Assembly: GCA_038224615.1 (NCBI GenBank)
Contig: JBBRFH010000230.1
Coordinates: forward strand, 1-5,724
Length of the DNA stretch: 5,724 bases
DNA from: JBBRFH01 sp038224615
GTDB taxonomy: Bacteria; Planctomycetota; Phycisphaerae; Tepidisphaerales; Tepidisphaeraceae
Direction: 5' to 3'
Each line of letters begins with the position of its first letter. Position 1 is the first letter of the stretch. The translations under genes were made by a program, and so were the position numbers. Shown piece by piece: positions 1 through 5,463 of the stretch. The notes beneath the pieces were generated by a model, which was not told where the DNA came from, ran no database searches, and worked only from the letters and a program-made list of their open reading frames with translations.

Positions 1-197
1 TGTACCCGTCCCGCCCGGGGCCACCGGTGGGGGTACGCGCCAGCCCTGTGCCGTTCGGCGATCGCCACCCCGGACTGCGGAGTACCGCCGACCTGGGGCA
101 CCTTCGGGCGTCGGCATTGGTCATTGGTCATTATTCATTGGTCATTGGTCATTCCCCCCGACGCCAGTCGGCCGCGGTGAGGGCGTCCGATCCGCCT
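1..197. other. Noncoding left edge, downstream of the DUF1854 gene
   Basis: I find no supportable gene in this stretch. It lies 3' of the minus-strand DUF1854 gene. At 21-30 there is a perfect 10-base palindrome (CCACCGGTGG), and GTACCC at 2-7 is matched by GGGTAC at 31-36, so a GC-rich hairpin with a bulge is possible. At 115-153 there is a tandem heptamer array, listed separately. A plus-strand reading frame is open across the area, but it runs antisense into the DUF1854 gene and its translation over the heptamers is simple LVIGH-type repetition, so I do not treat it as a gene. No clean terminator with a U-run is seen for the minus-strand operon. Confidence 0.6.
115..153. repeat. CATTGGT heptamer tandem repeat inside an inverted repeat
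   Basis: Copies lie at 115-121, 122-128, 129-135 (variant CATTATT), 136-142 and 143-149, followed by a partial CATT at 150-153. The array is bounded by GGCGTCGG at 107-114 and its exact reverse complement CCGACGCC at 158-165, so the heptamers would sit in the loop of an 8-bp stem. Short tandemly repeated heptamers of this kind are known in noncoding DNA of several environmental bacterial groups, notably cyanobacteria. The AT-rich array contrasts sharply with the GC-rich surroundings. Function is unknown. Its position 3' of the DUF1854 stop is compatible with a role at the transcript end, but nothing shows that. Confidence 0.85.
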
Positions 198-659
198 TCA
201 GATAATCGCGGTGACGGCTTTCTGACTGTGGGCGTCGAGTTGGTCGACGCGGGGCATGACGTAGATGTTGCCGTCGACGTCCTTGATGCTGAATCGGCCG
301 TCAGGGAGGAAGCGGATGTCTTCGCGCTCCTGCACGCGGAAGGTGAGCGGGCCGCGGTCGCTGATGACGCTCCACATCTGATAGCCGAAGTCGTTGTTGA
401 CGCGCTCGACGTGCTCGATCGTCGGCAGGAATGAGTTATTGGCGAGCCAGCGATCGACGAGCGTGCGCTGATCGGCGGAGAGATCGCAGAGGCGGTCGAT
501 CATAACCAGTTCCTTGCCCTTCTCGTCGCGCACCGAAACAAGCTCCTGCGACTTTGTCCACGGAAACGCGCGGCGGAGGCGCACGTCGACGACGTCATCG
601 ACGCCCTCGCGGTGCAGGATGAGTTGGGCGAGATCGTTTTCGGAGAGTCGGAAGTTCAT
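198..659 (-). CDS. DUF1854 family protein, partner of the adjacent ABC exporter
   Basis: This 153-residue protein has the features I recognise from the DUF1854 family: the RRAFPWT block at residues 29-35, a D-x-x-GKEL-x-x-IDRL-x-DL stretch at 45-60, and W-x-V-x-x-DRGP-x-x-F-x-V followed by REDIR and a G-R-x-x-I-x-D-x-x-G segment at about 96-130. There is no signal peptide or membrane helix, so it should be cytoplasmic. The length is normal for the family. The molecular function is unknown. Members often sit beside an ABC exporter, as here, and are named in annotation as cyanophycin metabolism-associated. The start at 659 follows only a weak purine stretch (GAGTGAGA). It lies 127 bases downstream of the exporter gene on the same strand, probably in one operon, although a repeat separates them. 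Family assignment is fairly sure; the role is inference. Confidence 0.85.
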   Translation of the reverse strand: MNFRLSENDLAQLILHREGVDDVVDVRLRRAFPWTKSQELVSVRDEKGKELVMIDRLCDLSADQRTLVDRWLANNSFLPTIEHVERVNNDFGYQMWSVISDRGPLTFRVQEREDIRFLPDGRFSIKDVDGNIYVMPRVDQLDAHSQKAVTAII

Positions 660-672
660 GTCGTCTCACTCT

Positions 673-758
673 GTCATCCTGAGCAACGCGAAGGATCTAC
701 TCGCGTCGTGAAGGTGCCTTGACGGTGCCAGTAGATCCTTCGCTTCGCTCAGGATGAC
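673..758. repeat. Interspersed palindromic repeat between exporter and DUF1854 genes
   Basis: The left arm at 673-701 and the right arm at 730-758 are reverse complements over 29 bases with two mismatches, separated by a 28-base loop. The arm begins GTCATCCTGAGC and ends GAAGGATCTACT. This resembles a dispersed palindromic repeat of the GTCATCCTGAGCGAAGCGAA type that I associate from memory with planctomycete, acidobacterial and related genomes. It is noncoding and could form a strong hairpin in the message between the two genes. A run of six T follows on the plus strand (764-769), which would suit a terminator for plus-strand transcription, but there is no plus-strand gene upstream to terminate. 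In the minus-strand mRNA the run is A and precedes the hairpin, so it is not an ordinary terminator for the exporter. Confidence 0.8.
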
Positions 759-785
759 GATGCTTTTTTCACTGGCCGGGAGTTT

Positions 786-3068
786 CTATTTGATCGCGAT
801 GCGCTGGTTCATTTCCATTTGGGTCTTGTAGAGCTTGGCGTAGACGCCGTCGGGTTTCTCGCGGAGTTCTTCATGGGTGCCTTCCTCGGCGATCTTGCCT
901 TTGTCGAGCACGACGAGCTTGTCGGCGGCCTGCAGGGTGCTGAGGCGATGCGCGATGGCAATCGTCGTGCGGCCGGTGACGAGGTGGTCCATGGCTTCCT
1001 GGATCTGGCGCTCGGTCTCGGTGTCGAGGGAACTGGTCGCCTCGTCGAGGACAAGGATCTTCGGATTATGCAAAATCGCGCGGGCGATGCTGATGCGCTG
1101 GCGCTCGCCGCCTGACAATGACTGTCCTCGTTCACCCACCATGGTGTCGTAACCGTCGGGAAAACCGACGACGAAGTCATGCGCATTGGCGGCTTTGGCG
1201 GCAGCAATCACTTCGAGGTCCGACGCGTCCGGTCTGCCGTAGCGGATGTTTTCGTGGATGGTGCCGTGGAAGAGGTAAGGCTCCTGCAGCACGACGCCGA
1301 TCTGCTGGCGGAGCCAGCGGAGGTCGTAGTCGCGGATGTCCACGCCGTCGAGCAGAATCTGCCCGTCTGTGACGTCATAGAAGCGGCACAGCAGGTTGAC
1401 GAACGTGCTCTTGCCGGCGCCGGACTGCCCGCACAGGCCGATCATCTGCCCCGGCTCGATCGAGATTGATACGTCGCGCAACGCGGGCTGCGCGCCTTCG
1501 TAGCTGAAGCCGACATTGCGGAATTCGACGCGGCCTTCGACGACATCCTTCTTGATCGCGCCCTGCCGCGAGTAGAGCTCGGGCGGTGTGTCGATGACTT
1601 CAAAAACGCGCTGGGCGCTCGATGCCGCGCGGGTGACCATGCGGGCGCTGTTAGCCAGGGCGTTGATCGGGCCAAAGAACATGCCGACGAAGAACGTGAA
1701 CGCGAAGAGCGTGCCGATGCTGTTGGCAGGCGAGGGGTGTTTGATGACGAGCCACCCGCCGACCATCCAGATCAGCAGCATGCTCATCCGCATGATGCCG
1801 CTGACGACAGGCTGGAGCGTGACCCACATGAAGTTCACTTCCTGCTCTTTTTCCGTGTACTGGTTGCTGCGCGCATCGAAGCGCTTGATCTCGCGGTCTT
1901 CGCCGGCGAAGGCTTTGACGACCTTTATGCCGCCCATGGCGTCGCCGACGACGGCGCTCATGCGGCTCCAGTAGGTCCAGAGGCGCTGGAAGTTCCCGTG
2001 CATCTTGCGCCCGCGCCACCAGGTGACCGTCGCGATGATCGGCAGAGGCGAGAGCGCGATCAGCGCCAGCCGCCAGTTCATGAACATCATGATGAAGATG
2101 GTCACGCTGATCATCAGCACGTCGCGCACGACGTCGACCGATCCGAAGACGATGAAATCCCACAGCCGATCAGTGTCGTTGGTGACGCGCGTGATCAGAC
2201 TGCCGCTGCGGCGCTTGGCGAAGAATCGCAGCGAAAGCTGGTGCAGGTGCTCGTAGACGCGGTGACGAAGATCGCGCGCCACGCTAGTGCCGACGACGGT
2301 GAGGATCGCCGCGCGGCCGCCGCCGACGATTTCGCCGAGAACGATGGCGATCGCGAACGCGCCGCCCCACAGCGCGAGCGCGTGCAGACGTTGTGGGATG
2401 TCGGCGCTCTTGCTGGCGATGGCCTCGTCGATGATGTGTTTATTGAGCACGCCCGGCAGAACGCTCAGGCTGGCTTGGACGAGCGTCAGCGCCAGCGCGC
2501 CCCACAGGTGCATCCGGTACGGCTTGGCGACTTCGAGCAGTCGCCACAGGATCGTGCGACTCTGCGAGCAGCGCGGGCAGACGCTGTCGGCGTATGACGG
2601 AATCGGTTGGCCGCAGCGGGCGCATTTCTCCTGCTGTTCGGCCTTGCGCTCGATCTGCTCGAGCCACTGCGGGCGGTCGTCGGCCTTGTCCTTGTCCTCG
2701 CCGGGAATCAGCCGCTTGAGCTTGCGGTGCAGTCGGATGGCGTCGCGGCGGTATTTCCGAGAGTATCGCAGCTCCACCGTGCCGTCGGGCATGCGGATGA
2801 CCAGCCGGTCCATGCCGAGCCCTTCGACGATTTTGGCCTCGGTGATCTGATCCACAGCGACCGCCTGCACGCCCGCGCCGACAACGAAAAGCCGCGCGGG
2901 CGTAAGCACGCCAAAGGACTGGCGGACCTTGTTGGACAGATCCAGATCGAATTCGCTCCAGGCCAGCACGTCCAGCCCGGCCAACTCGCCATTGAGTTGT
3001 CGGGTGAGATCCGGTGGCAAGTCGGAAACCGGCTGCGATTGTTCGACCGCCGTCGAGATGGAAGGCAT
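786..3068 (-). CDS. ABC exporter (fused permease/ATPase) with N-terminal PH-like region and zinc ribbon
   Basis: This 760-residue half-transporter should sit in the inner membrane and export a substrate as a dimer. Residues about 20-125 form a beta-rich region that looks PH-like. A zinc ribbon follows, with CxxC at 149/152 and 164/167, and then a six-helix transmembrane domain (about 185-472). The ATPase domain is complete: Walker A GQSGAGKST 547-555, Q-loop Q595, signature LSGGERQR 651-658, Walker B ILVLDE 671-676, SSLD 679-682 and switch H707. The fold is MsbA/multidrug-like and the substrate is not known. The frame stays open 55 codons further upstream, but the ATG at 3068 is preferred. 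It starts just before the conserved part, has an AAGG/AAGGG purine stretch upstream, and avoids overlap with the divergent gene. Close relatives with this architecture are named cyanophycin metabolism-associated ABC transporters and occur next to DUF1854, as here. That link is established annotation practice and is not shown by this sequence. Confidence 0.92.
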   Translation of the reverse strand: MPSISTAVEQSQPVSDLPPDLTRQLNGELAGLDVLAWSEFDLDLSNKVRQSFGVLTPARLFVVGAGVQAVAVDQITEAKIVEGLGMDRLVIRMPDGTVELRYSRKYRRDAIRLHRKLKRLIPGEDKDKADDRPQWLEQIERKAEQQEKCARCGQPIPSYADSVCPRCSQSRTILWRLLEVAKPYRMHLWGALALTLVQASLSVLPGVLNKHIIDEAIASKSADIPQRLHALALWGGAFAIAIVLGEIVGGGRAAILTVVGTSVARDLRHRVYEHLHQLSLRFFAKRRSGSLITRVTNDTDRLWDFIVFGSVDVVRDVLMISVTIFIMMFMNWRLALIALSPLPIIATVTWWRGRKMHGNFQRLWTYWSRMSAVVGDAMGGIKVVKAFAGEDREIKRFDARSNQYTEKEQEVNFMWVTLQPVVSGIMRMSMLLIWMVGGWLVIKHPSPANSIGTLFAFTFFVGMFFGPINALANSARMVTRAASSAQRVFEVIDTPPELYSRQGAIKKDVVEGRVEFRNVGFSYEGAQPALRDVSISIEPGQMIGLCGQSGAGKSTFVNLLCRFYDVTDGQILLDGVDIRDYDLRWLRQQIGVVLQEPYLFHGTIHENIRYGRPDASDLEVIAAAKAANAHDFVVGFPDGYDTMVGERGQSLSGGERQRISIARAILHNPKILVLDEATSSLDTETERQIQEAMDHLVTGRTTIAIAHRLSTLQAADKLVVLDKGKIAEEGTHEELREKPDGVYAKLYKTQMEMNQRIAIK

Positions 3069-3132
3069 CAGCAAGCCCTTATCCTTGGCCCGGTGTGAGG
3101 GTTTTGTCAAACCCCGGGTACAGTATTGTTTG
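3069..3132. promoter_or_regulatory. Divergent promoter region with an internal inverted repeat
   Basis: Only 64 bases separate the divergent starts of the exporter and the reductase. On the minus strand a perfect TTGACA lies at 3110-3105, with a weak AAGGAT -10 candidate 18 bases further on (3086-3081). On the plus strand TACAGT at 3119-3124 is a -10-like box 8 bases before the reductase ATG, with no good -35. A perfect inverted repeat GGGTTT-TGTC-AAACCC occupies 3099-3114. It overlaps the minus-strand -35 and lies just upstream of the plus-strand -10, so a bound regulator could affect both genes. This is a motif reading only. Confidence 0.45.
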
Positions 3133-3864
3133 ATGAGCGAGCGACGAACAGCATTGGTAACCGGCGGCGCCAGGCGCGTGGGGCGGGCGATCGTGGAGCG
3201 CCTGGCCGAGGCGGGCTTCGAGGTCGCCTTCACTTACAACGGCAGCGCCCGGGCGGCGTGGGAGCTTTCTGAGGAACTATCCCATCGCGGACAACGCGTC
3301 CGGAACAAGCACATTGACCTGTCAGCACCTGACGCGGCGCACGAGTTGGCGGACTGGGCCCGCTCGTCGCTCGGCCGGGTCGATGTGCTCGTCAACAATG
3401 CCTCGCTCTATCTTCCCGACGAACCCGACGCGGGTGCATCGCTTGAGTTGATGACAAAGCTGATGAACGTCAATTTCGTCGCGCCAGCGTTGCTGACGAC
3501 GAACCTGCTGCAGGAGCTGAAAGCCAGCGGCGGCGTGGTCGTGAACATGATCGATTTGCTGGCGTCGCGACCTTGGCCGAAATACTCGGCGTATTGCGCG
3601 TCCAAGGCCGCCTTGCAGAATTTCACCCTCTCTGCGGCCCGCAAGCTCGCACCCGAGGCCCGCGCCGTCGGCATTGCCCCCGGTGTCGTCGACTGGCCGG
3701 ATGCGATGCCCGACGCCGCGCGTGATGCGTATCTTGAAAAAGTCCCCCTGGCTCGGGCCGGAACGCCTCGCGATGTGGCGAATCTCGTTCAATTTCTTGC
3801 GACCGAAGGCTCATACATTACCGGGCAGATCATTACGCTCGACGGGGGACGGTCGATCGTCTGA
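3133..3864 (+). CDS. SDR-family reductase, pteridine reductase (PTR1/FolM)-like
   Basis: This is a 243-residue classical-length short-chain dehydrogenase, expected to be a soluble NAD(P)H-dependent reductase. The cofactor motif is TGGARRVG at residues 10-17, a TGxxxRxG form that is typical of pteridine reductases and unlike the usual TGxxxGxG. NNAS follows at 88-91. The active site is Y154-x-x-x-K158, and the usual catalytic serine is replaced by D141, 13 residues before the tyrosine. This is the same arrangement and spacing as Asp181/Tyr194/Lys198 of Leishmania PTR1. The C-terminal APGVV, TPRDVAN and ITGQIITLDGG segments are standard for SDRs. A role in reducing dihydropterins such as dihydromonapterin or dihydrofolate is likely, but the substrate is inferred. 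The ATG at 3133 sits directly before the Rossmann strand. There is no Shine-Dalgarno, and a -10-like box lies 8 bases upstream. It could instead be a general 3-oxoacyl-ACP reductase-like SDR, but the Asp argues against that. Confidence 0.88.
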   Translation: MSERRTALVTGGARRVGRAIVERLAEAGFEVAFTYNGSARAAWELSEELSHRGQRVRNKHIDLSAPDAAHELADWARSSLGRVDVLVNNASLYLPDEPDAGASLELMTKLMNVNFVAPALLTTNLLQELKASGGVVVNMIDLLASRPWPKYSAYCASKAALQNFTLSAARKLAPEARAVGIAPGVVDWPDAMPDAARDAYLEKVPLARAGTPRDVANLVQFLATEGSYITGQIITLDGGRSIV

Positions 3865-3910
3865 ATCCTGCTCGACGCGCCACGCGCCGTTATGCGAGCG
3901 CAGCGCGTTT

Positions 3911-3939
3911 CGGACAGATCGGGCGTTGCTCGATATACT
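3911..3939 (+). promoter_or_regulatory. Probable sigma70-type promoter giving a leaderless phosphatase mRNA
   Basis: CGGACA at 3911-3916 matches the last four bases of TTGACA. TATACT at 3934-3939 matches TATAAT at five of six positions, and the spacer is exactly 17 bases. Transcription would start about 7 bases further on, within a few bases of the ATG at 3949, and no Shine-Dalgarno is present. This implies leaderless or near-leaderless translation and a promoter separate from the upstream reductase gene. Confidence 0.55.
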
Positions 3940-3948
3940 GTTTCCTTC

Positions 3949-5262
3949 ATGCGACGCCCCGCCGTTTTTTTTGATCGCGATAACACCCTCATCGTCGGGA
4001 ACGAATACCTCGGCGAGCCCGAGAAGGTCGTACTCGTCGCGGGGGCGGCGGGGGCGATCGCGAAATGCCGGTCGCTGGGGTTCGCCGTTGTCGTCGTGAG
4101 TAACCAGTCGGGCGTAGCGCGGGGGATGTTCACCGAAGACGCCGTCCGCGCGGTGAACAAGCGGATGGATGATCTGCTGCTCGAGCACAACGCAAGCGCG
4201 GTGGTCGATCGACACGAGTATTGCCCCTTTCATCCGGACGCGACGGTCGAGGCCTATCGGCAGGACAGTTTTCTTCGCAAGCCCAAGCCCGGCATGGTGC
4301 TGGCGGCGGCCGACGCGATGGCGCTGGACTTGTCGCGATCATGGATGGTCGGCGACGCCCCGCGCGACATCGCCGCAGGTAAAGCGGCGGGATGCCGAAC
4401 AGTGCTGATCGTCGACCCGTCGCTCGATCCTTCACCGGCGGCGCTCGAACCGCAGCAGGTGCAGGCGGACTTCGTCGTCGGCTCGCTGGTCGAGGCCGTC
4501 GAGGTCATCGTCCGTCAGAATGAGCGAACCGAGACCCCGGCGATGACGCCATGGGATCGGCCGGCTGCGGCAGAGGCTGAGACGCCGGCGCCTGCGAAAC
4601 CGTCGCCATCGCAGACCACACCCTCGCAGCCACCGGCGGATCGTCCGCCGACGGTCAACGCAGATCGTGTCGGACCGATCGCCGCCGCGATGTTCCAGCA
4701 GCCACCGATGACGACGCCGACGCCGACTGCGGCGAGCCAGGCTTCTGCGACCTCGGTGCCGCCCGCCGCTCGATCCACTCCGACGTCGTCTCCATCGCCC
4801 ACCGCCGCCCCACCGGCGCACGCGTCTCCGTTCTCGATCGGCAAGCCCGTCGCCGCCGCGAAGGCAACGAAACCGGCGACTGTCGAGCCGACCCCTGTGC
4901 GTCCGACACCTGCGCCGAAGCCAACCCCAACGGCGCGGCCGGCTCAGTCCCCCGCCGCGACACCCGCAGTTCAATCGGCGCAGTCGCAGGCGACCGCGCC
5001 GAAGTCCGATCTGGCGCGACTCGAAGCGATCAACCAGCAAGTCCTCATGGAGCTGAAGAAGCTCAACGAAGCGAGAACCGAGGACTTCTCGATCAGCAAG
5101 CTCGTCGCCGGCATCATGCAGATATTGGCCATTGCCATCGTGCCGCTGGGGTACATGCTGCACAAGCCTAACGACGCGCCGTCACTGGCCAACTGGCTGC
5201 TCGTCGCCGTCTTCCTGCAGACGTTCACGATCGCGCTGCTCATCATGGGCAGACAACGATAG
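3949..5262 (+). CDS. Membrane-anchored HAD-IIIA phosphatase, GmhB-like catalytic domain
   Basis: The 437-residue product has three parts. Residues 1-190 are a HAD phosphohydrolase of the GmhB/HisB-N type: nucleophile motif DRDNT with D9 and D11, S51 in SNQSGVARG, K111 in RKPKPGM, and GDAPRD with D136 and D140. All catalytic motifs are intact, so it should be active as a phosphatase. Residues about 192-352 are a Pro/Ala/Thr/Ser-rich, probably disordered linker. Residues about 353-378 look like a short coiled coil, followed by two hydrophobic helices (about 383-404 and 413-434) joined by a short loop and ending in RQR. The enzyme is therefore predicted to be tethered to the cytoplasmic face of the inner membrane. 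GmhB acts on heptose bisphosphate for LPS, but here only C92 of the four expected zinc ligands is kept (F94, S107, L109), so the substrate is uncertain. The ATG at 3949 is chosen because it directly precedes motif I; 19 upstream codons in frame look noncoding. Confidence 0.88.
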   Translation: MRRPAVFFDRDNTLIVGNEYLGEPEKVVLVAGAAGAIAKCRSLGFAVVVVSNQSGVARGMFTEDAVRAVNKRMDDLLLEHNASAVVDRHEYCPFHPDATVEAYRQDSFLRKPKPGMVLAAADAMALDLSRSWMVGDAPRDIAAGKAAGCRTVLIVDPSLDPSPAALEPQQVQADFVVGSLVEAVEVIVRQNERTETPAMTPWDRPAAAEAETPAPAKPSPSQTTPSQPPADRPPTVNADRVGPIAAAMFQQPPMTTPTPTAASQASATSVPPAARSTPTSSPSPTAAPPAHASPFSIGKPVAAAKATKPATVEPTPVRPTPAPKPTPTARPAQSPAATPAVQSAQSQATAPKSDLARLEAINQQVLMELKKLNEARTEDFSISKLVAGIMQILAIAIVPLGYMLHKPNDAPSLANWLLVAVFLQTFTIALLIMGRQR

Positions 5263-5306
5263 CGGCAAGTATGCCTGGCCGGCCATGAAGTGGTTCGACG
5301 GCAGCA

Positions 5307-5334
5307 TTGAATACCGCGGCGCTCGTGATAAAAA
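5307..5334 (+). promoter_or_regulatory. Possible promoter for the interrupted gene
   Basis: TTGAAT at 5307-5312 and TAAAAA at 5329-5334 each match the sigma70 boxes at four of six positions with a 16-base spacer, in an AT-rich patch that stands out locally. Transcription from here would begin near 5341 and give a leader of about 60 bases. That leader contains ATTGGC at 5352-5357 and GCCAAT at 5372-5377, which could pair. A further GCCAAT at 5340-5345 could compete for the same partner. This is motif evidence only. Confidence 0.3.
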
Positions 5335-5388
5335 TATGTGCCAATATAGGCATTGGCGAAGAGGGTTTGCTGCCAATCTGTACTAAGC

Positions 5389-5394
5389 AAGGAG
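5389..5394 (+). promoter_or_regulatory. Strong ribosome binding site AAGGAG
   Basis: AAGGAG stands six bases before the ATG at 5401. It is the best Shine-Dalgarno sequence in the window and the main reason for accepting the short reading frame behind it as a real gene start. Confidence 0.75.
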
Positions 5395-5400
5395 TCCGCA

Positions 5401-5463
5401 ATGATTAGCCTGCGCATGATGAATCGAAAGCGGCTTTCCGTTCTGTTGGTGCTTGTATTGTGA
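5401..5463 (+). pseudogene. Start of a secreted-protein gene cut by an IS66-family insertion
   Basis: The frame encodes 20 residues: a positively charged beginning with MNRKR, then the hydrophobic stretch LSVLLVLVL. This is the n-region and h-region of a Sec signal peptide without a cleavage site or mature protein. An excellent AAGGAG sits six bases upstream. The stop TGA at 5461-5463 lies inside GTGAGCG, which looks like the left terminal sequence of an IS66-type element. The simplest reading is that a gene for an exported or lipid-anchored protein was interrupted after codon 19 or 20 and the element supplied the stop. The rest of the gene, if present, lies beyond the element outside this window, so its identity cannot be told. 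The alternative, a genuine 20-residue peptide, is less likely. Confidence 0.6.

Noticed and set aside
107..165. CRISPR-like array
   Set aside because: The units are 7 bases with no spacers, so this is a simple tandem repeat.
27..434. 135-codon plus-strand open frame at the left edge
   Set aside because: It translates the heptamer repeat into LVIGH-like units and then runs antisense through the DUF1854 gene. No family features are seen.
764..769. T-run after the palindrome as an intrinsic terminator
   Set aside because: It has terminator polarity only for plus-strand transcription, and no plus-strand gene precedes it. For the minus-strand operon the run is A and lies before the hairpin.
1737..2597. 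286-codon plus-strand open frame across the exporter gene
   Set aside because: It is fully antisense to a clearly real ABC exporter. Its composition is Asp/Ala/Arg/His-rich with no recognisable domain, as expected for a shadow frame in high-GC DNA.
2929..3132. Upstream extension of the reductase frame to 2929
   Set aside because: It lies opposite the exporter N-terminus. The Rossmann strand begins immediately after the ATG at 3133, which gives the standard SDR length.
3069..3233. Upstream extension of the exporter to a start at 3233
   Set aside because: The extra 55 residues are basic and unlike the family, and they would overlap the divergent reductase coding region. The ATG at 3068 has a purine stretch and begins next to the conserved domain.
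4432..5163. 243-codon minus-strand open frame opposite the phosphatase linker
   Set aside because: It is a low-complexity Arg/Gly-rich shadow of the Pro/Ala/Thr-rich linker, with no motif or ribosome site.
5285..5386. 33-codon frame starting MKWFDGS between the phosphatase and the interrupted gene
   Set aside because: It has no ribosome site and no recognisable features, and it overlaps the probable promoter and leader of the next gene.
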